This document shows, in pieces, positions 52,782 through 61,764 of a stretch of DNA of 64,000 nt (positions are counted from its first letter, which is position 1; every line of letters starts with the position of its first letter). Made by a program: the position numbers and the translations under genes. The stretch is taken from NCBI GenBank assembly GCA_964432155.1, contig CAYSMF010000011.1, positions 1-64,000 of the forward strand, given 5' to 3'. The notes under the pieces were generated by a model. It had not been told where the DNA came from, did not search any database, and saw only the letters and a program-made list of their open reading frames with translations. The DNA is from UBA10438 sp964432155 (GTDB taxonomy: Bacteria > Bacteroidota > Ignavibacteria > Kapaibacteriales > Kapaibacteriaceae).

Positions 52782-55415
52782 ATGCGCAGTCGTATTCTGG
52801 GACTTCTGTGCTGTATTGTACTCGCAGCACCACACGTCATTGCACAACAGCCTGAATGGCTCTTTCAGATTCCGAAGTATGGTCGCCTGAAAGGGGGCAC
52901 TGGGTATCTGAGTGTCGATCGAACACGATCGACGATCCTCTTCGACGGGGGTGCGTACGATACGTATGCAACGTCGGATGGAGGCCAAACGTGGCGGACC
53001 ATCTTCGATATCAAGATGTTCTTTATCGACGTGTCGACGCAGTGGACCATTGACTGGTCCGGCAAGTGGTACTTCGTTGGTAATGTCTACATGAAGTTTC
53101 CAATCAATCTTGTGTCGGAGGATGGTGGCAATACAATTCGGTACCTCGTCAAGGACACGAGCGATTTGGGGTTCAACGGTCGCTATGAACTGCGAGCAAA
53201 GTACATCCAGCCGAGCACGGTCATCCTCGATATCCTAGACTCTCGTCACCCATTTGACGGAGCAAACATCTCGTGCGACGCCGGTAACTCATGGAAGAAC
53301 GTGAAGTGGCCATCGATTGTCTCTAACACGATGATGCTTGCGCCCACACGTCCTGGATACTTCGGAATGGTGGAAGCTGGAGGAAACACCATTGAAGTTG
53401 ATGCGTGTACAGGTGAGCAGACACCGACACAGATCGATAGCAGATCTCAATGGGTGCAACTGCGCAATGGCACCGTTATTCAGATCCCTTGGCGTGGCGG
53501 AGTATCGATCGGACCTCGCAGTACGCTTGCATTTCGCACCGACACAGCATACACAGCTCCCGGCGACACAGTCGAGCGTAAGATCGTCTGTCAGTACGTC
53601 GGTTTGATCAACGACTCACTCGCGCTTGTTGTTGGCCGATACGGCGAAGTATGGACGGTCGGGCATGATGCTGTACTTCGGCCGCATTACCTTCCGAAGC
53701 GGTACACAGCATATCAGCAGGTGACCGCTGTTGGTTCGCTCGGTGATCGACTACTCGTAAAGACCTACATCCCAGAGGGCAATGCTGCAGGTGGAACTGT
53801 CTACACGCTGATCAATACGGCAACCGGGGCCACGACGATTCATACGCGTCCCGCCAGTGTGGAGTACTTCGCATTTATTGCTTCACTTGATCGGTACCAG
53901 ATTGTACCTGTGAACGATAGTGTGTGGTACGGCGGATTTCAGTCGGGCGAGCTGCTGATGACCACCAATGCTGGCAGTACATGGAAGCTCGTGTCGAACA
54001 TCAATCCTGATCCGCGATGGGGTGAGCGCTATATCAGTGTGTCGCGCCTCTATCCGCGCGGCGATGGTTCTATGGCATTGTTGAGTGAGCACGGACGTGT
54101 GATGCTGAATGAGCCAGGCGTGAACTCGTGGGACATTGTTGTGTCGGGTCCGTTCCTGCATAAGATCAAGCTCTCGCCAAATACAAGGCAACAGATCACA
54201 CGAGGGTCGCTCCTGTTCGGACCAGATGCCAATCGTCAGTATCGACATCGGTACGGACCATCGGTGCTTCACTTCGCACATCCAGACACGATGTGGGTGT
54301 CGGGAGATGTTGTAACGCGCTATGCATCCAATGGGCAGTTTATCGACACGGTGCTCCCGCGGAAGTCACGCTATATCAAACAGCTCTCACCGAGCATCAT
54401 TGTGTCGGCCATGGACTCCGTGTACTTCTCGTTCAATCAAGGACGAGAATGGGTGTACGTGAGCAAGACCATGCCGGTACTCGTGCAGGGGAACGACACA
54501 ACACGTGCTGCGATCGGAGACATGATTGTAGCTAATGACGGGGCAATCATTGCAGGTCTGCGTGGAATGCGCATCTACGATCTCGACAGTGACGGACAGC
54601 GCGTACCTCGCGACACCACGCCCGGTGGACTCATCATTAGCACGAACGATGGTAACACGTGGGAGCGAATCCCAAGCACCATCAACACATCGCTGTACAT
54701 CTCATCGTTGTACAAGACGCCAACTGGCACGTTGCTATGCATTGCTGCCGAAGTCAACATCGATCCGTGGTACATCGAAACTTTCAGTGGTGAGTACCGT
54801 CGACGTCCAAGCCTCTCGCTTAACTTGGACAATAAGGGCTATCTACTCGATCAATCGTACATCTATCGATCAACTGACAACGGTCGCACGTGGACGAGAG
54901 TTTTCATCTTTCCCGACCGTCAGGCCCTGGGTGACACAGAAATACGCTTTATTGAAATGCCTGATGGACGAGTCATGGCGTTGCATCCAGACTTCGGTGT
55001 TGCGATCAGCACCGACGACGGAAAGCGTTGGGCGGTAGGTGATCCAGTCAACATTGGCAATCCAGAGATTAACGACATCGTGTTCACATCTGACGGCTAT
55101 GCACACCTTGCTACGTCTGACGGCTACGCTCGCATGCGCACCGACGACATCGTCAGCGTCCGCGACGGCCAGGGCAGTCCGACAGATTCCGATCTTATCG
55201 TGTCACTCTCTCGCGATGGTCGGTTAAATGTCTCATCAACGCGCGACATCTCGGCACTCAACGTGTACGCGATTGACGGATGCCTTGTAACGCAAACACG
55301 CGGAGTGGCTCCGCAGCTCACCGCAGATCTCTCCTCGGCCCCATCAGGATCATACGCCGTCGAGGCCCTGATCAATGGAGTTCCTGTGCGACGGCTGGTT
55401 CTGTGGGCGAGGTAA
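52782..55415 (+). CDS. Asp-box (BNR) propeller protein with T9SS tail
   Basis: This 877-residue protein has a leader (MRSRILGLLCCIVLAAPHVIAQ) and repeated Asp-box motifs: TSDGGQTWRT, TTNAGSTWKLV, STNDGNTWERI, STDNGRTWTRV and STDDGKRWAVG. This is a sialidase-like or Ycf48-like propeller fold; no sialidase Arg triad is identified. The end is a T9SS domain (LIVSLSRDGRLNVSS, LNVYAIDGCLV) closing in LVLWAR. It is a large surface or secreted protein. Some ribosome-binding sequence (GAGGGGTG) precedes the start. Confidence 0.82.
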   Translation: MRSRILGLLCCIVLAAPHVIAQQPEWLFQIPKYGRLKGGTGYLSVDRTRSTILFDGGAYDTYATSDGGQTWRTIFDIKMFFIDVSTQWTIDWSGKWYFVGNVYMKFPINLVSEDGGNTIRYLVKDTSDLGFNGRYELRAKYIQPSTVILDILDSRHPFDGANISCDAGNSWKNVKWPSIVSNTMMLAPTRPGYFGMVEAGGNTIEVDACTGEQTPTQIDSRSQWVQLRNGTVIQIPWRGGVSIGPRSTLAFRTDTAYTAPGDTVERKIVCQYVGLINDSLALVVGRYGEVWTVGHDAVLRPHYLPKRYTAYQQVTAVGSLGDRLLVKTYIPEGNAAGGTVYTLINTATGATTIHTRPASVEYFAFIASLDRYQIVPVNDSVWYGGFQSGELLMTTNAGSTWKLVSNINPDPRWGERYISVSRLYPRGDGSMALLSEHGRVMLNEPGVNSWDIVVSGPFLHKIKLSPNTRQQITRGSLLFGPDANRQYRHRYGPSVLHFAHPDTMWVSGDVVTRYASNGQFIDTVLPRKSRYIKQLSPSIIVSAMDSVYFSFNQGREWVYVSKTMPVLVQGNDTTRAAIGDMIVANDGAIIAGLRGMRIYDLDSDGQRVPRDTTPGGLIISTNDGNTWERIPSTINTSLYISSLYKTPTGTLLCIAAEVNIDPWYIETFSGEYRRRPSLSLNLDNKGYLLDQSYIYRSTDNGRTWTRVFIFPDRQALGDTEIRFIEMPDGRVMALHPDFGVAISTDDGKRWAVGDPVNIGNPEINDIVFTSDGYAHLATSDGYARMRTDDIVSVRDGQGSPTDSDLIVSLSRDGRLNVSSTRDISALNVYAIDGCLVTQTRGVAPQLTADLSSAPSGSYAVEALINGVPVRRLVLWAR

Positions 55416-55512
55416 CCAAACATTTGGCATGTCAATTGACGTATGTTTGTGGACTACGGCATTCATGCACATACACGAAACGATGTGTCTGCGTCGTCGT
55501 AGATCCACGGTC

Positions 55513-55830
55513 ATGCGTCGTCTCATAGCCACCATCATTACCCTCGCACTCCTCGTTGCCGTTGGCGCAACGAGCGGCGTTGCGTGCTCAGTGGGAGATC
55601 ATACTTCTACCGTGGATCAGTCTCATCCAACGCATGCTGCTTCGATGATGGCGGTAGAGGTTGTTGCTGAAAACGATGGTGAACTCGAACCCATTCTTGT
55701 TGCGCTGTATCACGTAGAAATGGCGCAGCTGCGGACAAATGCAGCTACGTCAAAACAATCGCGATGCCTAGATGTATCGCCAGTGATTTCCGTGCCGCTC
55801 TACATCGCTGCACGACGAATACAGATATAG
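55513..55830 (+). CDS. Small exported protein upstream of the RND operon
   Basis: This 105-residue protein starts MRRLIATIITLALLVAVGATSG with a leader ending near VAC. The mature part is short and has scattered histidines (CSVGDHTSTVDQSHPTH). I do not recognise it. It lies about 98 bases ahead of the efflux adaptor gene on the same strand and could be a small periplasmic accessory or metal-sensing protein. The start is chosen because the residues before it are cytosine-rich and lack a leader. Confidence 0.5.
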   Translation: MRRLIATIITLALLVAVGATSGVACSVGDHTSTVDQSHPTHAASMMAVEVVAENDGELEPILVALYHVEMAQLRTNAATSKQSRCLDVSPVISVPLYIAARRIQI

Positions 55831-55849
55831 AACATACGCTGTTTGCTTG

Positions 55850-55894
55850 AGGGCTATTGTGCCCTGTTCGCTACTCCCCATTTGTTGGAGTAGC
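55850..55894. other. Two adjacent hairpins ahead of the efflux operon
   Basis: The 98-base gap contains AGGGC-TATTGT-GCCCT (55850-55865) and GCTACTCC-9 bases-GGAGTAGC (55870-55894). The first is a short stem of five pairs; the second has eight. Neither is followed by a U-run. They may form a leader structure for regulation of the efflux operon or a terminator for the small gene. No function is proved. Confidence 0.45.
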
Positions 55895-55928
55895 CATTGG
55901 TATTTGATCAACACTAAGCGAACAACGT

Positions 55929-57041
55929 ATGATTCTCCGCAGTGCCTCACTACGTGCATACTGCACGTCTATCACATTGTTAGCAGCTCTTGTTTTCTTC
56001 TATGGGTGTTCCTCCCACGAAGAACACGATGAACATGCCGAACATGTAACCTTTGTCGTCACGAGTCCGATAGTAAAGGACACGGTCACAACTCGCGAGT
56101 ATGTGTGCCAAGTACGTGCGACACAGCATATAGAACTCCGCGCTCTTGAACGGGGCTATCTCGAACGTGTATATGTAGACGAAGGGCAGCTTGTCCGTAA
56201 AGGACAACTGATGTTTCAGATCAAGCCCGTGATTTATGAGGCAGAGTATCAGCAGACCCAAGCCGAGGCCAAGGTTGCTGAGATTGAGTACCTCAACACC
56301 AAGCAGCTTGCAGATAAGAATGTTGTCTCGCCGAATGAACTTGCGATGGCGAAGGCGCGCTACGATCAGGCTAAGGCCCACATGGATTTGGCCCGAGCAC
56401 ACCTATCGTTCACGCGTGTCGTCGCTCCGTTCACGGGCATCATGAATCGCCTACAAGCACGCGTTGGTAGTCTGCTCGAAGAGGGCGACATGCTCAGTGC
56501 TCTCTCGGATAACAGCTCGATGTGGGTGTACTTCAACGTACCCGAAGTACAGTATCTGAATTATCAAACTGCGGCCGACGCCTCACGTCATCAGCAGGTA
56601 CAACTCAAGATGGCGAACGGCAAGATCTTTGATCAATCGGGTACCGTCACTACGATTGAAGCTGATTTCAATAGTGAAACAGGAAACATCGCGTTTCGCG
56701 CGACGTTCCCGAATCCCAAGGGTATCCTCCGTCACGGCGAGACGGGCAACATTCTGATGACGGACGAACTGAAAGGTGCCCTGCTTATTCCGCAGATGGC
56801 AACCTTCGAAGTGCTCGACAAAAAGTTCGTGTTCGTCGTTGGACGTGATAGTGTGGTTCGCACACGACCAATCAAGATCCGTGCGGAGCTGCCGCACCTC
56901 TATGCCGTAGAGGCCGGACTTCAGCCCGGCGAGCGAATTCTTCTCGAGGGCATTAGGAAGGTCAAGGAGAATCAGAAAATCTCCTACACCTACAGAGATC
57001 CATCGGCGGTCATTTCCAAACTCGCGTTGTACGCAGAGTAA
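55929..57041 (+). CDS. RND efflux periplasmic adaptor (membrane fusion protein), His-rich N-terminus
   Basis: This 370-residue lipoprotein (FFYGC, Cys27) has the adaptor layout: LRALERGYLERVYVDEGQLVRKGQ (lipoyl half), a coiled-coil hairpin, and VVAPFTGIMNRLQARVGSLL. Just after the lipobox it has four histidines in a row of spaced acidic residues (HEEHDEHAEH), unusual for drug adaptors and suggestive of metal binding. It is the first of a three-gene operon with the pump and the channel. The pump looks like the hydrophobe/amphiphile class, not a metal class, so the metal hint is uncertain. Confidence 0.87.
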   Translation: MILRSASLRAYCTSITLLAALVFFYGCSSHEEHDEHAEHVTFVVTSPIVKDTVTTREYVCQVRATQHIELRALERGYLERVYVDEGQLVRKGQLMFQIKPVIYEAEYQQTQAEAKVAEIEYLNTKQLADKNVVSPNELAMAKARYDQAKAHMDLARAHLSFTRVVAPFTGIMNRLQARVGSLLEEGDMLSALSDNSSMWVYFNVPEVQYLNYQTAADASRHQQVQLKMANGKIFDQSGTVTTIEADFNSETGNIAFRATFPNPKGILRHGETGNILMTDELKGALLIPQMATFEVLDKKFVFVVGRDSVVRTRPIKIRAELPHLYAVEAGLQPGERILLEGIRKVKENQKISYTYRDPSAVISKLALYAE

Positions 57042-57068
57042 CACCAACAAACCGACATCTGACATTCT

Positions 57069-60000
57069 ATGTTCAAGAACATCCTTCACAGACCCGTACT
57101 AGCAATCGTGGTCTCGGTGATGATTGTGTTCGTTGGTCTTCTCGCTATTAAGCAGCTGCCAACCTCACAGTTTCCTGAGATCGCCCCAACAACAGTCAAC
57201 ATTGCGATCGCCTATCCCGGTGCCAGTGCTGATGTACTGATCAAATCGACGCTTATTCCACTTGAACAGTCAATCAATGGCGTACCCGGGATGCGCTACA
57301 TCGCATCCGATGCTACCAGTGCTGGCGAGGCTACGGTGCGCGTCATCTTTGAACCAGGAACCGATCCGAGTGCGGCCGTCGTCCAGGTAAAGACGCGCGT
57401 TGACCAAGTGATGCCACTCCTACCCGAGCTTGTGCAGCGAGAGGGCGTGATTATCACGCCAGTGCAGCCAAGTATGCTGATGTACGTCAATCTCTACAGC
57501 ACTGATGAAGATGCTGATGAAAAGTACCTCTATAACTACGCGAATGTAAAGTTGATCCCAGAGATCAAGCGGATCAAGGGTATTGCATCGGCGACAATTC
57601 TTGGTAATCGTCAGTACGCGATGCGCATATGGCTGAAACCCGATCGTATGCGGGCATACAACATCGCAACCGAAGAGGTGATGGATGCGATGAAAGAACA
57701 AAGCATCATCGCACGTCCCGGTCGACTTGGTCTAGCATCTGGTATCGATGCGCAATCACTTGAGTACGTATTGAAGTATCAAGATCGGTACGACAAGCCT
57801 GAGCAGTATGAGAACATCATCGTACGTTCGAATCCCGATGGTGAGATTGTGCGCCTGAAGGACCTTGCGACTGTTGAGCTTGGTTCAGAGTTCTTCGATA
57901 TCTATTGTAATCTCGACGGACATCCCTCTGCTGCCATCATGCTCAAGCAGACAGTTGGAAGTAATGCAACGGATGTAATCGAGTCGGTGAAGGAAAAGCT
58001 CGAGGAACTGAAGCAAGAGTTCCCTGCGAAAATGGACTATAAGGTGAGCTACGACGTGTCGAAGTTCCTTGATGCGTCGATGGAGCAGGTTGTTGATACG
58101 CTGCGAGACGCGTTCATTCTTGTGGCATTCGTTGTGTTTATCTTCCTTGGCGACTGGCGAAGCACGCTCATTCCAACGCTTGCTGTTCCGGTGTCGCTGA
58201 TCGGTGCATTCTTCGTGATGCAGGCGTTTGGTCTATCGATCAACCTCATTACGCTATTCGCGCTTGTGTTGGCTATCGGTATTGTGGTCGATGATGCAAT
58301 CGTAGTAGTCGAAGCCGTTCATGCGAAGATGCACGAGAAGCATTGCGGACCGTATCAAGCGGTGAAGGAGGTGATGGGGGAAATCAGTGGCGCTATCATC
58401 GCAATCACATTGGTGATGGTGTCGGTGTTCCTTCCAATTGCGTTTATGTCGGGTCCTGTTGGTGCGTTCTACCGACAGTTCTCGATCACAATGGCGAGCG
58501 CGATCATCCTCTCGGCTATCGTAGCGCTCACACTTACGCCCGTTCTCAGTGCGATCATTCTCAAAGACACGCGCAGCAAGTCCGGTACACCGTCACGAAT
58601 GCAACGATTCATCGCAGCATTCGATCGTGCCTTCGACGCATTGAACGGCGCATACGTCGGCCTCCTTCGTCGCACTGTTCACCGTCCAATTGTCACGTTC
58701 ACCGTCATAGGTGCATTCCTTGCGGGAATTGTCGTTATCGACCAGATCATCCCTGCTGGATTCATCCCGAGCGAAGACCAAGGCACGATCTACGCGATCA
58801 TTCAGACACCACCTGGATCGACATTGGAACGGACGAATCAGGTGTCTCTTGAGCTCGAACGAATCTGCAAAACAGTCGAAGAGGTCGAATCAGTCTCGGG
58901 TCTTGCTGGCTACGAAATCATGACCGAGGGTCGAGGCTCAAACGCTGGCACATGTCTTATTGACCTCAAAGATTGGTCTGATCGGAAGAGGACAGTGCGT
59001 GAGGTGATGGAAGAGCTCGAGGAGAAGACGCGCGACCTCGGTGCGGTAGTTGAGTTCTTCGAGCCACCTGCTGTGCCTGGCTTTGGTTCTTCAGGGGGCT
59101 TTTCCCTTCGTCTACTCGACAAGAACAACGGCACAGATTATCGTGTGTTTGAAAAAGCAAATACCGACTTCATGGAGGCCTTGAGTAAGCGGAAAGAACT
59201 TACAGGACTCTTTACATTCTTTGCTGCGAACTATCCACAGTACGAGCTCGTGATCGACAATGGTGCTGCGATGCAAAAGGGAGTTTCGATCGGTAAAGCT
59301 ATGGACAACCTGAACATCCTCATTGGGAGCACTTACGAACAAGGTTTTATCAAGTTCGATCGCTTCTTCAAGGTGTACGTTCAGTCAGCTCCTGAGTACC
59401 GTCGCTTTCCATCGGATCTCGAGAACTTGTTTGTCAAAAACAATCGCGATGAGATGGTTCCATACTCGTCCTTCATGAGCTTGAAGAAGACGCAAGGGCC
59501 AAACGAAATCACGCGCTACAACCTGTATAACTCGTCGGCTATTCGCGGTCTGCCATCAGAGGGCTTCACAACTGGTGATGCTGTACAGGCGATTCGCGAA
59601 GTAGCAAAGCAAACGCTTCCTCGCGGATATGATATTGCATGGGAAGGACTATCCTACGACGAAGCAGATCGCGGAAATGAAGCGTTGTGGATCTTCCTTG
59701 TGGTGTTGGCGTTCGTCTACCTTGTACTCGCAGCACAATACGAGAGCTTCGTTCTTCCTCTTGCAGTCGTCTTATCACTTCCTATTGGTGTGTTTGGAGC
59801 ATTCGCGTTGCTGAAGATGATGGGGCTAGCGAATGATATCTATGCACAGATCGGTCTGATTATGCTTGTGGGTCTGCTTGGCAAAAACGCGGTGCTGATT
59901 GTCGAGTATGCCGTGCAGAAACAACATGCAGGTGCAACGATTGCCGAGGCTGCGATTGAGGGGGCGAAGGCTCGTCTTCGTCCGATCTTGATGACGTCGT

Positions 60001-60245
60001 TTGCCTTTATCGCAGGTCTCATTCCGCTAGTAACGGCGTCTGGACCGGGTGCTATTGGTAATCGTACGATTGGCGCCAGTGCACTGGGTGGAATGTTGCT
60101 TGGAACGATCATTGGTGTGATCGTCGTGCCTGGACTCTACTATGTGTTTGCTTCGCTTATCAAGGACAAACATCTCATCCGGGATGAGCACGAGGAGCCC
60201 CTTTCCGAAGAGTATGTTCAAACTCATGCTGGAGGTACAGAATGA
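57069..60245 (+). CDS. RND (HAE1-type) efflux pump permease
   Basis: This 1058-residue inner-membrane protein begins MFKNILHRPVLAIVVSVMIV and has two repeats of six segments each with large periplasmic loops, as AcrB does. Key features include the membrane aspartates in GIVVDDAIVVVE, VSVFLPIAFMSGPVG, GFIPSEDQGTIYAIIQTPPG and LAAQYESFVLPLAV in the second half. HAE1 pumps export drugs, bile salts or solvents using proton flow. It starts 28 bases after the adaptor stop. Length is typical. The substrate cannot be deduced. Confidence 0.95.
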   Translation: MFKNILHRPVLAIVVSVMIVFVGLLAIKQLPTSQFPEIAPTTVNIAIAYPGASADVLIKSTLIPLEQSINGVPGMRYIASDATSAGEATVRVIFEPGTDPSAAVVQVKTRVDQVMPLLPELVQREGVIITPVQPSMLMYVNLYSTDEDADEKYLYNYANVKLIPEIKRIKGIASATILGNRQYAMRIWLKPDRMRAYNIATEEVMDAMKEQSIIARPGRLGLASGIDAQSLEYVLKYQDRYDKPEQYENIIVRSNPDGEIVRLKDLATVELGSEFFDIYCNLDGHPSAAIMLKQTVGSNATDVIESVKEKLEELKQEFPAKMDYKVSYDVSKFLDASMEQVVDTLRDAFILVAFVVFIFLGDWRSTLIPTLAVPVSLIGAFFVMQAFGLSINLITLFALVLAIGIVVDDAIVVVEAVHAKMHEKHCGPYQAVKEVMGEISGAIIAITLVMVSVFLPIAFMSGPVGAFYRQFSITMASAIILSAIVALTLTPVLSAIILKDTRSKSGTPSRMQRFIAAFDRAFDALNGAYVGLLRRTVHRPIVTFTVIGAFLAGIVVIDQIIPAGFIPSEDQGTIYAIIQTPPGSTLERTNQVSLELERICKTVEEVESVSGLAGYEIMTEGRGSNAGTCLIDLKDWSDRKRTVREVMEELEEKTRDLGAVVEFFEPPAVPGFGSSGGFSLRLLDKNNGTDYRVFEKANTDFMEALSKRKELTGLFTFFAANYPQYELVIDNGAAMQKGVSIGKAMDNLNILIGSTYEQGFIKFDRFFKVYVQSAPEYRRFPSDLENLFVKNNRDEMVPYSSFMSLKKTQGPNEITRYNLYNSSAIRGLPSEGFTTGDAVQAIREVAKQTLPRGYDIAWEGLSYDEADRGNEALWIFLVVLAFVYLVLAAQYESFVLPLAVVLSLPIGVFGAFALLKMMGLANDIYAQIGLIMLVGLLGKNAVLIVEYAVQKQHAGATIAEAAIEGAKARLRPILMTSFAFIAGLIPLVTASGPGAIGNRTIGASALGGMLLGTIIGVIVVPGLYYVFASLIKDKHLIRDEHEEPLSEEYVQTHAGGTE

Positions 60246-61657
60246 GGCAGATCCTTATTGCCGTTGCACTGGGTGCACTTCTAACGTCCTGTGTGCCGGA
60301 TATCGCGCGTCGGACAACGACGATGTCGACACCACGATCATTTCCGGGAAGTAATGATACGTCGACCGTCGCACAGATCGACTGGCGTCAGTACTATCGC
60401 GACACATTGCTTGCGTCACTGATCGACACCGCGATCGCCGGTAATCAGGAACTCAACATTGTCTCGCAAGAGATACGCATTGCCTCCAACGAGATGAATA
60501 CTCGAGCTGGTGAAGTTCTGCCATCCGTAGAGGTTGGCGCAGGGGCTGAGCTCGAAAAGAGCAGTCGCTATACGCGCAATGGAGCTGTGGAAGATCAGCT
60601 CGAAGCAGCTCCTGGAACACGTTTCCCGGAACCCCTGTCGAATCTCACCGTAGGCGCTCGTGTGTCCTGGGAGGTTGACATCTGGAGGAAACTCCGAAAT
60701 GCTACGGACGCAGCTGCAGCGCGCATGCTGTCGAACGTGCAAGGCATGCAGTTCCTACGAACGCAACTCGTCGCGGAGCTAGCCACGAGCTACTACGAGC
60801 TTGAAGCGCTCGACAACCTCCTGCAAACCCTCGACACAACCATTGCCATTCAGCAACGTGCGCTTAGCATCGTGCAGCAACAGAAGCTTGCCGCGAAGGC
60901 AACGGAACTCGCCGTGCGGAAGTTCGAAGCCGAAGTACGTCGTAATGAAGGACGTCGTTTCGATATCCTTCAGAGCATTACGGAGACCGAGAACCACATC
61001 AATAAGTTGTGTGGACGTTATCCGCAGCGTGTTGAACGTCGCAGCGGAGAGTTTATGCGCGAAACGCCTGATAGCCTTGCACTCGGTCTTCCATCGCAGC
61101 TGCTCGAGCAACGTCCGGACGTCCAGCAAGCGTCGTACGAACTCAAAGCTGCGGAGCTCGACATTGATGTTGCAAAAGCACGCTTCTATCCAACGCTGAA
61201 TATCCTTGCAGGATTCGGCTATCAGGCGTTTAGCGCGAAGTACATTGTTCCAACACCAGAATCAATGATCTACTCCATTGCCGGTGAGCTTATTGTTCCT
61301 GTGATCAATCGTGCAGCTATTGTTGCTGCGTACGATAATGCAGGTGCTCGACAGATACAGGCAGCGTACAACTACGAGCGTACAGTTCTCTCGGCCTATG
61401 TCGAAGTCGCAAACCAGCATGCCAATGTCATAAACCTTGCACGAAGCGTCGAGCGTAAATCACGTCAAGTGGAGGCACTCAATGAATCAGTGGGAATTGC
61501 CGGCGATCTCTTCCTGAGCGCTCGCGCAGACTACATGGAAGTGCTGATGACGCAGCGTGATGCACTCGATGCAACGATGGAGCTCATCGAAACACGCCTC
61601 AATCAGCTCCGGGCACGTGTGACGCTGTACCGTGCACTTGGAGGTGGCTGGAAGTAA
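60242..61657 (+). CDS. TolC/NodT-type outer-membrane efflux protein
   Basis: This 471-residue lipoprotein (LLTSC near residue 18) has the outer-membrane factor layout: two repeats with long coiled coils (DWRQYYRDTLLASLID, and the later LPSQLLEQRPDVQQASYELK), which is typical of NodT-type factors. It completes an adaptor-pump-channel efflux complex with the two upstream genes. Its ATG overlaps the pump stop by four bases. The 3' end is followed after five bases by the tandem REP unit. Confidence 0.93.
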   Translation: MRQILIAVALGALLTSCVPDIARRTTTMSTPRSFPGSNDTSTVAQIDWRQYYRDTLLASLIDTAIAGNQELNIVSQEIRIASNEMNTRAGEVLPSVEVGAGAELEKSSRYTRNGAVEDQLEAAPGTRFPEPLSNLTVGARVSWEVDIWRKLRNATDAAAARMLSNVQGMQFLRTQLVAELATSYYELEALDNLLQTLDTTIAIQQRALSIVQQQKLAAKATELAVRKFEAEVRRNEGRRFDILQSITETENHINKLCGRYPQRVERRSGEFMRETPDSLALGLPSQLLEQRPDVQQASYELKAAELDIDVAKARFYPTLNILAGFGYQAFSAKYIVPTPESMIYSIAGELIVPVINRAAIVAAYDNAGARQIQAAYNYERTVLSAYVEVANQHANVINLARSVERKSRQVEALNESVGIAGDLFLSARADYMEVLMTQRDALDATMELIETRLNQLRARVTLYRALGGGWK

Positions 61658-61670
61658 GGAATGCAGCTGT

Positions 61671-61697
61671 ATGCCGGGAACTATACTTTCCCGGCAT
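61671..61697 (-). repeat. REP hairpin copy E
   Basis: This copy has arms ATGCCGGG/CCCGGCAT and the conserved loop in reverse orientation. The canonical position 19 is T. It lies between the convergent ends of the TolC-like and hydrolase genes, inside the tandem unit. Confidence 0.83.
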
Positions 61698-61726
61698 GCA
61701 AGAGCCGATTACTGGAGTGCAGCTGT

Positions 61727-61753
61727 ATGCCGGGGACTATACTTTCCCGGCAT
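61727..61753 (-). repeat. REP hairpin copy F
   Basis: This is the second tandem copy, same orientation as copy E. The canonical position 19 is C. It is 12 bases from the hydrolase stop. Confidence 0.83.
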
Positions 61754-61764
61754 ACAAGAGCCGA

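Noticed and set aside
57069..60245. A heavy-metal (CusA-type) identity for the RND pump
   Set aside because: Length and the second-half LAAQYESFVLPLAV region fit the HAE1 class; only the adaptor has a His-rich patch.
38757..61753. A CRISPR array made of the 27-base repeats
   Set aside because: The copies are widely spaced, mixed in orientation and have no regular spacers; they match REPs.
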